This document shows positions 16,436-24,790 of a DNA stretch of 64,000 nucleotides, piece after piece (within the stretch, counting starts at the first letter, position 1; the number at the start of each line of letters is the position of its first letter). A model generated the notes under the pieces. That model worked only from the letters and a program-made list of their open reading frames with translations. It was not told the DNA's origin and ran no database searches. The DNA is from Prado023 sp963697345 (GTDB taxonomy: Bacteria > Actinomycetota > Actinomycetes > S36-B12 > CAIYMF01), in the NCBI GenBank assembly GCA_963697345.1, contig CAVONS010000005.1:216099-280098 (forward strand). Reading direction: 5' to 3'. The translations under genes were made by a program, and so were the position numbers.

Positions 16436-17303
16436 TGGAGATCATCAGCTGGCCCGCGGTGTCGAACATCCGGCCCCTGGCGAAACCCAACCCGCCTCCC
16501 GCCGCTGGCGACTGGGCCACGTAGAGCGACCACTGGTCAGCGCGATACGGCTGGTGGAACCACATCGCGTGATCCAGCGAGGCGACATCGAGGTCTCCGG
16601 ATCCCACGTGGAAGCCGTGCCGGCGCTGGACCGCGTCCAGCAGCGTCGCGTCCGAGACGTAGGTCGCGACGCAGACGTGCAGCAGGGGGTCGTCGGGCAT
16701 CGGCCCTTCGGCGCGGAACCACACCACGTCCTCCCCCGGGTACTGGCCACCGGCCAGCTGGGTCGGGTGTCCTGCCAGGTCCGGACCCCACCACGACACG
16801 AGCTTCTCGCCGAGTCCGCGCACGGGTCGGATGTCCACAGGCGGTGACACCTCACGCAGGATCGCGGGCACGGCGTCCAGGTGTGGGGCCATCAGGGTGG
16901 CCAGCGAGGGCAGCCCCTCGGGGTCCGGGGCCGGTGGGGCAACGGTGGTGTGCTCGATCTGCGCGGCCTCCGGCAGGTGGAAGGACGCGGACATCGCGAA
17001 CGTCACCTTGCCATGCTGGTGGGCCAGCACCCGACGGACGCTGAATCCACGGCCATCGCGCATGCGCTCGACGTGGAACTCCACCGGCGCCTTCGGGTCC
17101 CCGGGGCGCAGGAAGTAGGAGTGCAGCGAGTGCACGTGGCGCTCCGGCTCGACCGTCCTTCCCGCAGCCACCAACGCCTGGGCGGCCACCTGTCCACCGA
17201 AGATGCGGGTGTAGCTCACGTCGTGGCTCGTCCCGATGAACATGTCGCCGTGGCGCTCGAGGTCCAGCAGGGACAGCAGGTCATCGATCGGGTACCGGGG
17301 CAC
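16374..17303 (-). CDS. tesB: Acyl-CoA thioesterase II (TesB family)
   Basis: A 309-residue double-hotdog acyl-CoA thioesterase that hydrolyses medium- and long-chain acyl-CoA. The N-terminal hotdog includes RIFGGQVAAQAL, and the C-terminal one contains the likely active-site Asp in ASLDHAMWFH, the QSP turn and the Gln in SITQEGLFR, as in Escherichia coli TesB. No in-frame ATG precedes the fold, so the GTG at 17303 is chosen; without a ribosome site it may be leaderless. It is divergent from the glutaryl-CoA dehydrogenase gene, with a perfect palindrome between them. Its 3' end overlaps the MFS gene on the other strand. A role in releasing CoA during acyl-CoA catabolism fits the context. Confidence 0.88.
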   Translation of the reverse strand: MPRYPIDDLLSLLDLERHGDMFIGTSHDVSYTRIFGGQVAAQALVAAGRTVEPERHVHSLHSYFLRPGDPKAPVEFHVERMRDGRGFSVRRVLAHQHGKVTFAMSASFHLPEAAQIEHTTVAPPAPDPEGLPSLATLMAPHLDAVPAILREVSPPVDIRPVRGLGEKLVSWWGPDLAGHPTQLAGGQYPGEDVVWFRAEGPMPDDPLLHVCVATYVSDATLLDAVQRRHGFHVGSGDLDVASLDHAMWFHQPYRADQWSLYVAQSPAAGGGLGFARGRMFDTAGQLMISITQEGLFRQPTPPDQPLPTP

Positions 17304-17345
17304 GTGCCGATGGTGGCATCGAATGGACGTCGGCGGCGAATGGAT

Positions 17346-17357
17346 ATTGGATCCAAT
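17346..17357. promoter_or_regulatory. Perfect 12-bp palindrome, putative GntR operator
   Basis: ATTGGATCCAAT is an exact inverted repeat in the 90-base region between the divergent tesB and gcdH genes, 37 bases before the gcdH start. Symmetric sites of this form are typical for FadR-subfamily GntR regulators, and such a regulator is encoded at 18587-19285 in the same operon. That it binds here is inference. Confidence 0.5.
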
Positions 17358-17393
17358 CCGGTACCGTGGGGGTATCCCAAGGAGGCAACCCCC

Positions 17394-18590
17394 ATGAGCA
17401 CCCCCACTCCCCAGTCCGCGCGGAACGCCCTGTCGGCCACCGAGCTCTACGCCATCGACTCGCTGCTCACCGATGAGCACGTCGAGATCCGGGCGACCGT
17501 GCGTCGCTTCGCCGATGAGCACCTGCGCCCGAACCTCGGTGGCTGGTTCGAGGACGGGGACCTGCCCGTGCGCGAGCTTGCCCGGGACCTCGGCTCCCTG
17601 GGAGTGCTCGGGATGCACCTGGACGGCTACGGCTGTGCCGGCACGGACGCCACGTCCTACGGCCTGGCCTGCCTCGAGCTGGAGGCCGCTGACTCCGGGT
17701 TGCGCTCACTGGTCAGCGTGCAGGGTTCGCTTGCCATGTACGCCATCCACGCCTACGGCTCCGAGGAGCAGCGCGGTCACTGGCTGCCGGGCATGGCCCG
17801 CGGTGAGCTGATCGGCTGCTTCGGGCTCACCGAGTCCGATGCTGGCTCGGACCCGGCATCGATGCGCACGAGAGCCGTCCGGGACGGCGATGACTGGGTG
17901 CTGTCCGGGACCAAGATGTGGATCACCAACGGCTCGGTCGCCGACGTGGCGGTGGTCTGGGCACACACCGACGACGGGATCCGCGGGTTCGTGGTGCCCA
18001 CCGATACCCCTGGCTTCTCGGCACGGGAGATCCCGCACAAGCTGAGCCTGCGCGCCTCGGTGACCTCCGAACTGGTCCTCGACGCCGTGCGCCTGCCCGC
18101 TGACGCCCTCCTGCCCGGCGCCCGTGGGCTCGGCGGCCCACTCGGGTGCCTGGCCGAGGCGCGGTTCGGCATCGTGTTCGGGGCGATCGGCGCTGCGCGT
18201 GACTGCCTCGAGTCCGCGACGGCCTATGCCGGTCAGCGCGAACAGTTCGGCCGCCCCATCGCGGCGTTCCAGTTGACCCAGCGCAAGCTCGCCGAGATGG
18301 CGGTGGCGGTGGGCAACGGGCATCTCTTGGCCCTGCATCTGGGGCGCCTCAAGGATGCGGGCACGCTCACGCCCCAACAGGTCAGCGTCGGCAAGTTCAA
18401 CAACGTCGCCGCGGCGCGGGACGTAGCTCGCGAGGCCCGAGCCATCCTCGGGGGCAACGGCATCTCGCTGGAGTACCCCGTCATCAGGCACATGGCCAAC
18501 CTGGAGAGTGTCTACACCTACGAGGGCACCCACGACATCCACACACTGGTGATCGGCCAGGCGCTCACCGGGATCGCGGCCTACCGATGA
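17394..18590 (+). CDS. gcdH: Acyl-CoA dehydrogenase, probably glutaryl-CoA dehydrogenase
   Basis: A 398-residue FAD-dependent acyl-CoA dehydrogenase. The flavin-binding ITNG segment (KMWITNGSVADVAVVW), the substrate-loop Arg in HKLSLRAS and the catalytic base Glu377 in TYEGTHDIH are visible; this arrangement matches glutaryl-CoA dehydrogenases, which convert glutaryl-CoA to crotonyl-CoA in lysine and cadaverine breakdown. AAGGAGG stands six to eight bases before the ATG at 17394. Its stop overlaps the start of the GntR regulator gene (ATGA). Together with the polyamine enzymes about 7 kb away it could serve C5 diamine catabolism, but no direct link is seen. A general acyl-CoA dehydrogenase cannot be fully excluded. 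Confidence 0.83.
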   Translation: MSTPTPQSARNALSATELYAIDSLLTDEHVEIRATVRRFADEHLRPNLGGWFEDGDLPVRELARDLGSLGVLGMHLDGYGCAGTDATSYGLACLELEAADSGLRSLVSVQGSLAMYAIHAYGSEEQRGHWLPGMARGELIGCFGLTESDAGSDPASMRTRAVRDGDDWVLSGTKMWITNGSVADVAVVWAHTDDGIRGFVVPTDTPGFSAREIPHKLSLRASVTSELVLDAVRLPADALLPGARGLGGPLGCLAEARFGIVFGAIGAARDCLESATAYAGQREQFGRPIAAFQLTQRKLAEMAVAVGNGHLLALHLGRLKDAGTLTPQQVSVGKFNNVAAARDVAREARAILGGNGISLEYPVIRHMANLESVYTYEGTHDIHTLVIGQALTGIAAYR

Positions 18591-19285
18591 GCGCGACCCG
18601 GGGGCTGCCAGCACCCCCGGTGCCTGAGTTCCAGCGGCCGCCGACTGCCCAGGAGGCCGTACTCGTGGAGCTGCGCGCACGGATCCTGCGCGGAGACCTG
18701 GGCGCAGGCATGCCGCTGCGCCAGGAGGATCTCGCGAGCTCGCTGGGCGTCAGCCGGGTCCCGGTGCGTGAGGCCCTGCGGATGCTGGAGTCCGAGGGGC
18801 ACGTGCTCTACGCCCCACATCGCGGCTACCGCGTCGCGGACTGGGGAATCGAGGACCTGGCCGAGACCTACCGACTGCGCGCCCTGATCGAGGACGACCT
18901 CGCGCGCCGATCAGTGACCTCGATGACTCCCGAGGACCTCGCGCACGTCGAGGTCGCCCATGCCAGCCTCGCCGAATGTGAGGGTGCGGCGGCCACCGTG
19001 AGCTCCGGGCGCGCGTCGCATGCCCTGGCCCGGGCGAACCGCGCGTTCCACTGGTCGATCCTGCGCCCCGGGCCCCGGGCCGACCGGATCCTCACCACGC
19101 TGTGGGACACCTCCGACGCCTACCGCGCGCGCTGGTTCGCCGACCCGACCAACGTCAGCCGTGGAGCGCGCGACCACCACGCGATCCTGACCGCCGTGCG
19201 CGCAGCAGACGTTGAGACCGTGGTCACGCTCCTCGACGCTCACCGCGAGAGCGCGGTTCAAGCCCTCACCGCGACGCTCCCCTGA
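18587..19285 (+). CDS. GntR family transcriptional regulator (FadR subfamily, FCD domain)
   Basis: A 232-residue regulator with an N-terminal winged helix (about 20-85, including LRQEDLASSLGVSRVPVREALRML) and an all-helical FCD ligand domain (about 95-225) with the usual scattered metal-binding His and Asp positions (for example ARDHHAIL). FCD-type GntR proteins commonly sense organic acids or acyl-CoAs. The ATG overlaps the gcdH stop, so it is co-translated with the enzyme it probably controls, and the palindrome at 17346-17357 is the candidate operator. It is the last gene before the folded gene-free element at 19286-19556. Confidence 0.88.
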   Translation: MSATRGLPAPPVPEFQRPPTAQEAVLVELRARILRGDLGAGMPLRQEDLASSLGVSRVPVREALRMLESEGHVLYAPHRGYRVADWGIEDLAETYRLRALIEDDLARRSVTSMTPEDLAHVEVAHASLAECEGAAATVSSGRASHALARANRAFHWSILRPGPRADRILTTLWDTSDAYRARWFADPTNVSRGARDHHAILTAVRAADVETVVTLLDAHRESAVQALTATLP

Positions 19286-19556
19286 CCGCGCGCCCGCGCC
19301 CCCGCCCCTCCGCGCCCACGCCCCCCCGCGCCCACCCCCGCTCCGCCACGCTCCCGCCCCTCCGCGCCAACGCCCCCCTCGATTTGCGGCAGGATCGCGG
19401 CCGTTCCGGCGTCCGAGACCTGCCGCAACCACGGCCGGGCCGTCCGAGAACTGGAGCAAATCGACGCGGCGGCGGGTGCGCGTGGGGCGGGGGCGCGCGT
19501 AGTGCGCGACGGGGCGGGGGTGCGCGACGCGGCGGGGGCGTGGGGGCGCCAAGGGG
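19286..19556. repeat. Gene-free folded element: C-rich arm, palindromic core, G-rich arm
   Basis: The 271 bases between the gntR and rlmN genes, which end towards each other, contain no credible gene. The left 90 bases are almost pure C/G with C-runs; the right 90 bases are the G-rich counterpart. The core holds two competing inverted repeats: TCGATTTGC (19379-19387) with GCAAATCGA (19456-19464), and TTGCGGCAGG (19384-19393) with CCTGCCGCAA (19419-19428). A near-direct repeat around CGTCCGAGA also occurs (about 19410 and 19441). A bidirectional terminator is possible, but the size and nested symmetry look more like a REP/MITE-type repeat unit. Confidence 0.55.
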
Positions 19557-20693
19557 TCAGTCGGCGACTGTTGCTGCCAGCTGTCCGCACGCGCCGTCGA
19601 TCTCCTGGCCGCGGGTGTCGCGGATCGTGGTGGGGATGCCGCGCGCCTCAAGCGCCGCAACGAAGGCCTTCTCGACCGCAGGTTCCGAGGCGGTCCACTT
19701 CGAGCCGGGCGTCGGATTCAGCGGGATCGGGTTCACGTGCACCCACCCCCGACCGCGCGCGTTGAGCAGCTTGCCCAGGAGGTCCGCCCGCCAGGCCTGG
19801 TCGTTGATGTCGCGGATGAGGGCGTACTCGATGGAGGCACGCCGGCCCGTGGCCTGCGTGTACTCGAAGGCGGCGTCGATCGCCTCGGCCACCTTCCACC
19901 GCGTGTTGACAGGGACGAGGGTGTCGCGCAGTTCGTCGTCAGGGGCGTGCAGGCTCAGGGCGAGTGTGACCGGGATGCCCTCGCCGGCCAGGCGTCGCAT
20001 CGCAGGGACGAGGCCCACTGTCGACACGGTGATCCCCCGTGCGCTCATCCCGAGGCCGTCGGGGGTGGCAGCGATCATCCGCCGCACCGCTGCCACCACC
20101 ACGTTGTAGTTGGCCAACGGCTCCCCCATGCCCATGAACACGACGTTGGAGACGCGTCCCGTCCCGCCCGCCACCTCGCCCCGGGACAGCGCCCGGGACG
20201 CCGCCAGCACCTGCTCGACGACCTCGGCGGTGGACATGTTGCGGGTCAGGCCAGCCTGGCCGGTGGCGCAGAAGGGGCAGTTCATCCCGCAGCCAGCCTG
20301 GGACGACACACACACGGTGACGCGTTCCCGGCTGTGACCGGTGGCCGGATAGCGCATCAGCACCGATTCGACGGTTGCCCTGTCGTGCAGGCGCCAGACC
20401 GACTTGACGGTCAGTCCCCCGTCGCAGGTGATGTCGCGCACGCTGGTCAGAAGCGGTGGGCAGAGGCTGTCGGCCAACGGCTGACGCAGCGCGGCAGGGA
20501 TGTCGGTCCACTGCTCAGGATCATCGACGAGCCGGGCGAACCAGTGGTTGCTCACCTGGTCGGCTCGGAACTTCGGCAGCCCCGCAGCGACCACGGCATC
20601 CCGGCGCTCGGCCAGGGTCATGTCGCTGAGGTGCCGCGGTGGCTTGCCCCGCCGAGGCGCCTCGAGGACCAGGAGTCCGGGCGGTTGGCTCAC
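19557..20693 (-). CDS. rlmN: 23S rRNA (adenine2503-C2)/tRNA (adenine37-C2) methyltransferase
   Basis: A radical-SAM methyltransferase of 378 residues that modifies A2503 of 23S rRNA and A37 of some tRNAs. The iron-sulfur cluster motif CxxxCxxC is at Cys135, Cys139 and Cys142. The GEPLANY segment and a C-terminal catalytic cysteine region match the family. The GTG at 20693 follows the cdsA stop by one base; an in-frame GTG at 20708 would overlap cdsA and has no ribosome site. It is the last gene of the rpsB-tsf-pyrH-frr-cdsA-rlmN series, the standard actinobacterial order. Confidence 0.93.
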   Translation of the reverse strand: MSQPPGLLVLEAPRRGKPPRHLSDMTLAERRDAVVAAGLPKFRADQVSNHWFARLVDDPEQWTDIPAALRQPLADSLCPPLLTSVRDITCDGGLTVKSVWRLHDRATVESVLMRYPATGHSRERVTVCVSSQAGCGMNCPFCATGQAGLTRNMSTAEVVEQVLAASRALSRGEVAGGTGRVSNVVFMGMGEPLANYNVVVAAVRRMIAATPDGLGMSARGITVSTVGLVPAMRRLAGEGIPVTLALSLHAPDDELRDTLVPVNTRWKVAEAIDAAFEYTQATGRRASIEYALIRDINDQAWRADLLGKLLNARGRGWVHVNPIPLNPTPGSKWTASEPAVEKAFVAALEARGIPTTIRDTRGQEIDGACGQLAATVAD

Positions 20694-20694
20694 G

Positions 20695-21738
20695 TCAGCT
20701 GATCCCACCGAGGGTGAGCGCGAAGAGCGTGTAGGCCACCACCGTGTTCGGGATCAGGCTGTCGAGGCGATCCATCACCCCACCATGGCCCGGCAGCACG
20801 TTGGACATGTCCTTGATCCCCATGTCGCGCTTGATGCCCGACTCGAGGAAGTCGCCGATGGTGGCCGTGGCGGCCATGACGGCGCCCACGATGGCGCCCT
20901 TCCACCACTCGGAGTCCAGCAGGACGACGAAGAGGGCCGCGCCGAGGATGACCTGCAGCGTCACCGAGCCGGCGAAGCCCTCCCACGACTTCTTGGGGCT
21001 GATGTTCCTGGCCATCGGGTGCTTGCCGAACAGCACGCCCGCGGCGTAACCCCCGATGTCGCTGGCGATCGACAGGACGATGAAGACCAGCACCCGGTCG
21101 GCACCGTCCGGGGATGCCGCGATCAGGGCTGCGAAGGCGCCCATCAGCGGGGCGTAGGACAGCACGAAGCCGCTGGCCGTCGCGTCTCGGACGAAGTTGT
21201 CGGTGCCACGCTGGAAGAGCCGCCACGTCAAGGTGAACAGGAACAGCAGGCCGAATCCCATGAAGGCAGCGTCGGGCCCGAGCGTGTACCCGAGGACCGG
21301 CAGGACGATGGCCGCGATCAGCAGTGGGATCCGGGACAGGTGGATGCCACGCGAGGCGAGGGCGTTGGCCAGCTCGGCAGTGCCCATCACGATCGCGACA
21401 ACGATGAGGACGACGAACAGCCACAGCTGCCAGTAGAGCGAGGCCAGGGCGATGCCCACCAGGACCAGCCCCACGACGATCGCCGCAGGCAGGTTTCGTC
21501 CGGCCTTGGACTTCGGCTCCTCACCCACCTCGTCGGTGGCGCCTGTCGGCTCGTCAGGGACCGGCGCCTCAGGGACCGGCGCCCCGACCGGCGCCCCGCC
21601 AGCGCCGGTGGGGTCCATCGGGGCCCCCGACGCCGTCTCCTCCGCCACGTCCTGCGTCGTCTTGGACGGAGGTCCTGCTGACGCCGGGCTGGCCGAGGGG
21701 GCCTCGTCCGGCGGTGGTGCGCTCGTCGATCCGCTCAT
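20695..21738 (-). CDS. cdsA: Phosphatidate cytidylyltransferase
   Basis: An integral membrane enzyme (347 residues) making CDP-diacylglycerol from phosphatidate and CTP for phospholipid synthesis. The first 75 or so residues are a Pro/Ala/Gly-rich cytosolic extension; about eight membrane segments follow. The C-terminal signature SGIKRDMGIKDMSNVLPGHG and DRLDSL is intact. The ATG at 21738 follows GAGAGGACGG. It sits 15 bases downstream of frr and almost touches rlmN. The disordered N-terminal extension is common in high-GC actinobacteria and has no assigned role. Confidence 0.92.
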   Translation of the reverse strand: MSGSTSAPPPDEAPSASPASAGPPSKTTQDVAEETASGAPMDPTGAGGAPVGAPVPEAPVPDEPTGATDEVGEEPKSKAGRNLPAAIVVGLVLVGIALASLYWQLWLFVVLIVVAIVMGTAELANALASRGIHLSRIPLLIAAIVLPVLGYTLGPDAAFMGFGLLFLFTLTWRLFQRGTDNFVRDATASGFVLSYAPLMGAFAALIAASPDGADRVLVFIVLSIASDIGGYAAGVLFGKHPMARNISPKKSWEGFAGSVTLQVILGAALFVVLLDSEWWKGAIVGAVMAATATIGDFLESGIKRDMGIKDMSNVLPGHGGVMDRLDSLIPNTVVAYTLFALTLGGIS

Positions 21739-21753
21739 GCGCGCACCGTCCTC

Positions 21754-22311
21754 TCAGATCTCCAGCAGTTCGGCTTCCTTGTGCTTGAGCAGGTCCTCGA
21801 TGAGGGCCACATGCTTGGCGGTGAGATCCTCCAGGGCCTTCTCACCCCGCCTGATCTCATCCTCGCCCGCATCGCCGTCCTTGATCATCTTCTCCAGATG
21901 CTCCTTGGTGTGCCGCCGGATGTTGCGGATCGACACACGCGACTCCTCGGCCTTGTGCCGGGCGAGCTTGATGTATTCCTTGCGGCGCTCCTCGGTCAGG
22001 ACGGGCAGCACGACGCGGATGATCTTGCCGTCGTCGACGGGGTTCACTCCGAGGTCGGAGTCCCGGATCGCCTTCTCGATGTTGTGCATCGCCCCGTGGT
22101 CGAAGGGCGAGATGAGGATCATGCGTGCTTCGGGCGTCTGGAAGGAGGCCAACTGCTGGATCGGCGTCGGCGCGCCGTAGTACTCGACGAGGATCTTGCT
22201 GAACATCTGCGGCGTGGCCCGACCCGTCCGAATGGTGCTGAAGTCCTCCTTGGCCACGGAGACAGCCTTGTCCATCTTCTCCTCGGCCTCGAACAGTTCC
22301 TCGTCGATCAT
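21754..22311 (-). CDS. frr: Ribosome recycling factor
   Basis: A 185-residue factor that, with EF-G, splits post-termination ribosomes. It has the usual length, the GRATPQMF region in the head-neck junction, and the conserved end segment KHVALIEDLLKHKEAELLEI. AAGGAGAG precedes the ATG at 22311. It follows pyrH by 49 bases in the translation-factor operon and shows nothing unusual. Confidence 0.96.
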   Translation of the reverse strand: MIDEELFEAEEKMDKAVSVAKEDFSTIRTGRATPQMFSKILVEYYGAPTPIQQLASFQTPEARMILISPFDHGAMHNIEKAIRDSDLGVNPVDDGKIIRVVLPVLTEERRKEYIKLARHKAEESRVSIRNIRRHTKEHLEKMIKDGDAGEDEIRRGEKALEDLTAKHVALIEDLLKHKEAELLEI

Positions 22312-22360
22312 CGACTCTCCTTGTGGGGGTGCAGCAGGGCGCCTCGGTTCTGCGGCGCGG

Positions 22361-23134
22361 TCAGTTCTCCAGCGCGATCAATGTGCCGATCCTCTCACCC
22401 TGGACGGCCCGGGCAATGTTGCCCACGACGAGCAGGTTGAACACGATGATGGGCAGTTGATTGTCCGCGCACAACGAGATGGCCGTCGCGTCGGCGACCT
22501 TGAGCCCGCGGGCGAGTACCTCGGCGTAGGACAGGTGGTCGAAGCGAACGGCGTCGGGATTGTGCCGGGGATCATCGTCGTAGACCCCGTCCACGCCCTT
22601 GGCCATCAGCACCACCTGTGCCCCGATCTCCAGCGCCCGTTGCGCAGCGGAGGTGTCTGTTGAGAAGAAGGGCACCCCGAGGCCGGCACCGAAGATGACG
22701 ACGCGACCCTTCTCGAGGTGGCGCACGGCCCGGCGGGGCAGGTAGGGCTCAGCCACCTGGTTCATCGGGATGGCGGTCATCACCCGGGTATCGATCCCCT
22801 GCTTCTCCAGGAAGTCCTGCAGAGCCAAGCAGTTCATGACGGTGCCGAGCATGCCCATGTAGTCCGCACGGGACCGATCCATGCCACGCTCGTGCAGCTG
22901 CGCACCGCGGAAGTAGTTTCCGCCGCCGATCACCACGGCGACCTCGGTGCCCTCGCGCACGACATCGGCAATCTGCCGGGCAATGCTCTGCACGACGTCT
23001 GGATCGACGCCCAGGCCGCCCCCACCGGCGAAGGCCTCTCCGGACAGCTTGAGCAGCACCCGCTGCCAGCCGCGCTCAGGGGCCTGCGCCCAACGCTCGA
23101 ACGTTCCTTCAAGGGTGGGCTGGTCCACGATCAC
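22361..23134 (-). CDS. pyrH: Uridylate kinase
   Basis: A hexameric bacterial UMP kinase (257 residues) that phosphorylates UMP to UDP. Motifs of the amino-acid-kinase fold are clear: LLKLSGEAFAG, VIGGGNYFRG and the allosteric/ATP segment with TDTSAAQRALEIGA and VDGVYDDDP. Start is the GTG at 23134; the first 22 residues or so are an extension before the kinase fold. It lies between tsf and frr, and a strong hairpin at 23168-23196 separates it from tsf. Confidence 0.95.
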   Translation of the reverse strand: MIVDQPTLEGTFERWAQAPERGWQRVLLKLSGEAFAGGGGLGVDPDVVQSIARQIADVVREGTEVAVVIGGGNYFRGAQLHERGMDRSRADYMGMLGTVMNCLALQDFLEKQGIDTRVMTAIPMNQVAEPYLPRRAVRHLEKGRVVIFGAGLGVPFFSTDTSAAQRALEIGAQVVLMAKGVDGVYDDDPRHNPDAVRFDHLSYAEVLARGLKVADATAISLCADNQLPIIVFNLLVVGNIARAVQGERIGTLIALEN

Positions 23135-23167
23135 GGGGCTGATTCTGCCCTACCGCGGATGCACGAC

Positions 23168-23196
23168 GCCCCCGGGAGGTCCGACCTCACGGGGGC
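23168..23196 (-). terminator. Strong hairpin between tsf and pyrH
   Basis: Arms 23168-23181 and 23183-23196 form a 14-bp stem with one mismatch and a minimal loop, 29 bases after the tsf stop. There is no T-run, so it may be a partial terminator, RNA-processing or stability element adjusting pyrH expression relative to tsf. Confidence 0.45.
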
Positions 23197-23224
23197 ATCG
23201 AGTGCTACAGGCGCTGAGGTGTGC

Positions 23225-24040
23225 TCAGGCGCCGATCTCGATCCGGACGAAGCCGGTGATCTCCGCGCCGTTCTCCGTGGCGAAGGCCTTCACGGTCTTC
23301 TTGCTGTCCTGGACCGAGGACTGCTCGAGCAGGACCCGATCCTTGAAGAAGCCGTTGACCCGACCCTCGATGATCCTGGGCAGGGCGCCCTCGGGCTTGC
23401 CCTCCTCGCGCGCGGTCGCCTCAGCGATGCGCTCCTCGTTGGCCACGACATCAGCCGGGACCTCGTCGCGGGTCAGGAACTCCGGGCGCATCGCGGCGAT
23501 CTGCATGCCGATGGCGCGGGCGGTGTCCGCGTTGCCCAGATAGGCCACGAGGACGCCGACCTGCGGGGGCAGATCGGCTGCGCGCTTGTGCATGTAGGTC
23601 GCGATGGTGCCCTCGAGCAGTGCCACCCGGCCCAGCTCCAGCTTCTCGCCGATGACGCCGGAGGTCTCCTGGATCGCCTCGGCGACGGTCTTGCCGTTGG
23701 CCATCTCGGCACCGGCGAGGGCCTCGCGGTCCTCGGCGCCGATCTCATCGGCCAGGACCACGATCTCGTCAGCGAAGGCCTGGAAGTCGGCGTTCTTGGC
23801 GACGAAGTCCGTCTCACACAGCAGCTCGACGAGCGAGCCACCCTGCGCGGTGACGAGGCCGTTCTTGGTCGTGCGCTCGGCACCACGCTTGGCGGCCTTG
23901 GCGGCCCCGGAGATGCGCAGGATCTCCACCGCGGCATCGAAGTCGCCTTCGGCCTCGGTCAGGGCCTTCTTGCACTCCATCATGCCGGCGGATGTGAGGT
24001 CGCGGAGCTTCTTGACGTCCGCAGCGGTGATCGCAGCCAT
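23225..24040 (-). CDS. tsf: Elongation factor Ts
   Basis: The nucleotide-exchange factor for EF-Tu, 271 residues. The N-terminal UBA-like domain (AADVKKLRDLTSAGMMECKKALTEA) and the TDFVAKNADFQAF core signature are both present. AAAGGACAG stands before the ATG at 24040; a start five codons upstream is in frame but disagrees with the family. It follows rpsB, separated by 151 bases that contain hairpins, as in most bacteria. Confidence 0.96.
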   Translation of the reverse strand: MAAITAADVKKLRDLTSAGMMECKKALTEAEGDFDAAVEILRISGAAKAAKRGAERTTKNGLVTAQGGSLVELLCETDFVAKNADFQAFADEIVVLADEIGAEDREALAGAEMANGKTVAEAIQETSGVIGEKLELGRVALLEGTIATYMHKRAADLPPQVGVLVAYLGNADTARAIGMQIAAMRPEFLTRDEVPADVVANEERIAEATAREEGKPEGALPRIIEGRVNGFFKDRVLLEQSSVQDSKKTVKAFATENGAEITGFVRIEIGA

Positions 24041-24113
24041 GGGCTGTCCTTTCACGATGGGGCCATCGGCCCCCTATGGGGCGGCGTGCCCCGGATTGAG
24101 TGGATGCACCGGT

Positions 24114-24139
24114 CCGCCCGCGCTCGGGAGCACGGGCGG
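24114..24139 (-). promoter_or_regulatory. Hairpin in the rpsB-tsf spacer
   Basis: CCGCCCG (24114-24120) and CGGGCGG (24133-24139) form a perfect 7-bp stem with a 12-base loop. A second short GC stem (GGGGCC/GGCCCC) lies around 24057-24073. Attenuation between rpsB and tsf is a possible function; there is no T-run. Confidence 0.3.
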
Positions 24140-24191
24140 GTCCGGCAAGTGCGGCGTCGGGATCCGACGCACGGCAGTCAGTCGGTCAGGA

Positions 24192-24790
24192 CTACTCGGC
24201 GGGCTTTGCCGATTCCTCGTCGGCCTCGGCGGCTTCCGCGTCGACCTCGATGGCGACAGCCTCAGCGACCACGGCATCCTCAGCTGCCTCCTCGGCAACC
24301 TCGTCGGCCACCACGGCCTCGACGACGGCCTCCTCAGCGACAGCCTCAGCCACCTCGGCCTCGACCGCAGCTTCCTCAGCAACCGCCTCGGCAACAACGG
24401 CCTCCACGACGGCCTCCTCAGCGACAGCCTCAGCCACGATCGCCTCGGCAACCGCCTCCTCAGCCACGATCGCCTCGACGATGGCCTCCTCGACCGCAGC
24501 TTCGGCAACCTCAGCAGCCACCTCGCCCGCCTCGGCCTCGACCACAGCCTCCTCAGCGACAGCCTCAGCCACCGACGGCCTCGGCCACAGCCTCCTCAGC
24601 CACGACCTCAGCCACGACCGCCTCGGCCACAGCCTCCTCGGCAACCGCCTCAGCCACCGCAGCCTCGACCACAGCCTCCTCAGCCACGACCTCAGCCACG
24701 ATCGCCTCGCCAACCGCCTGCTCAGCCACGACCTCGGTCACGACGGCCTCGGCAACGGCCACGTCGGCGACGGCGCCGGTGGTGGCCTCA
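24192..24790 (-). repeat. Ala/Glu/Val coding repeats of the ribosomal protein S2 tail, with a frameshift
   Basis: About 600 bases encode degenerate repeats of the type VAEEAVAEAV on the minus strand. Up to 24565 they are read in the rpsB frame. An extra C in the run at 24572-24573 shifts the frame and creates an early TGA; the repeat coding continues in the next frame down to a stop at 24192, ending in a distinct, non-repetitive ESAKPAE. Removing one base restores a single reading frame through the whole repeat. Confidence 0.75.

Noticed and set aside
24560..24580. Programmed frameshift in rpsB
   Set aside because: No slippery heptamer or downstream stimulatory stem is apparent; a repeat-region sequencing or replication slip explains it more simply.
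24192..24713. Separate gene in the second frame of the rpsB tail
   Set aside because: It has no start or ribosome site and is the direct continuation of the S2 repeats after one extra base.
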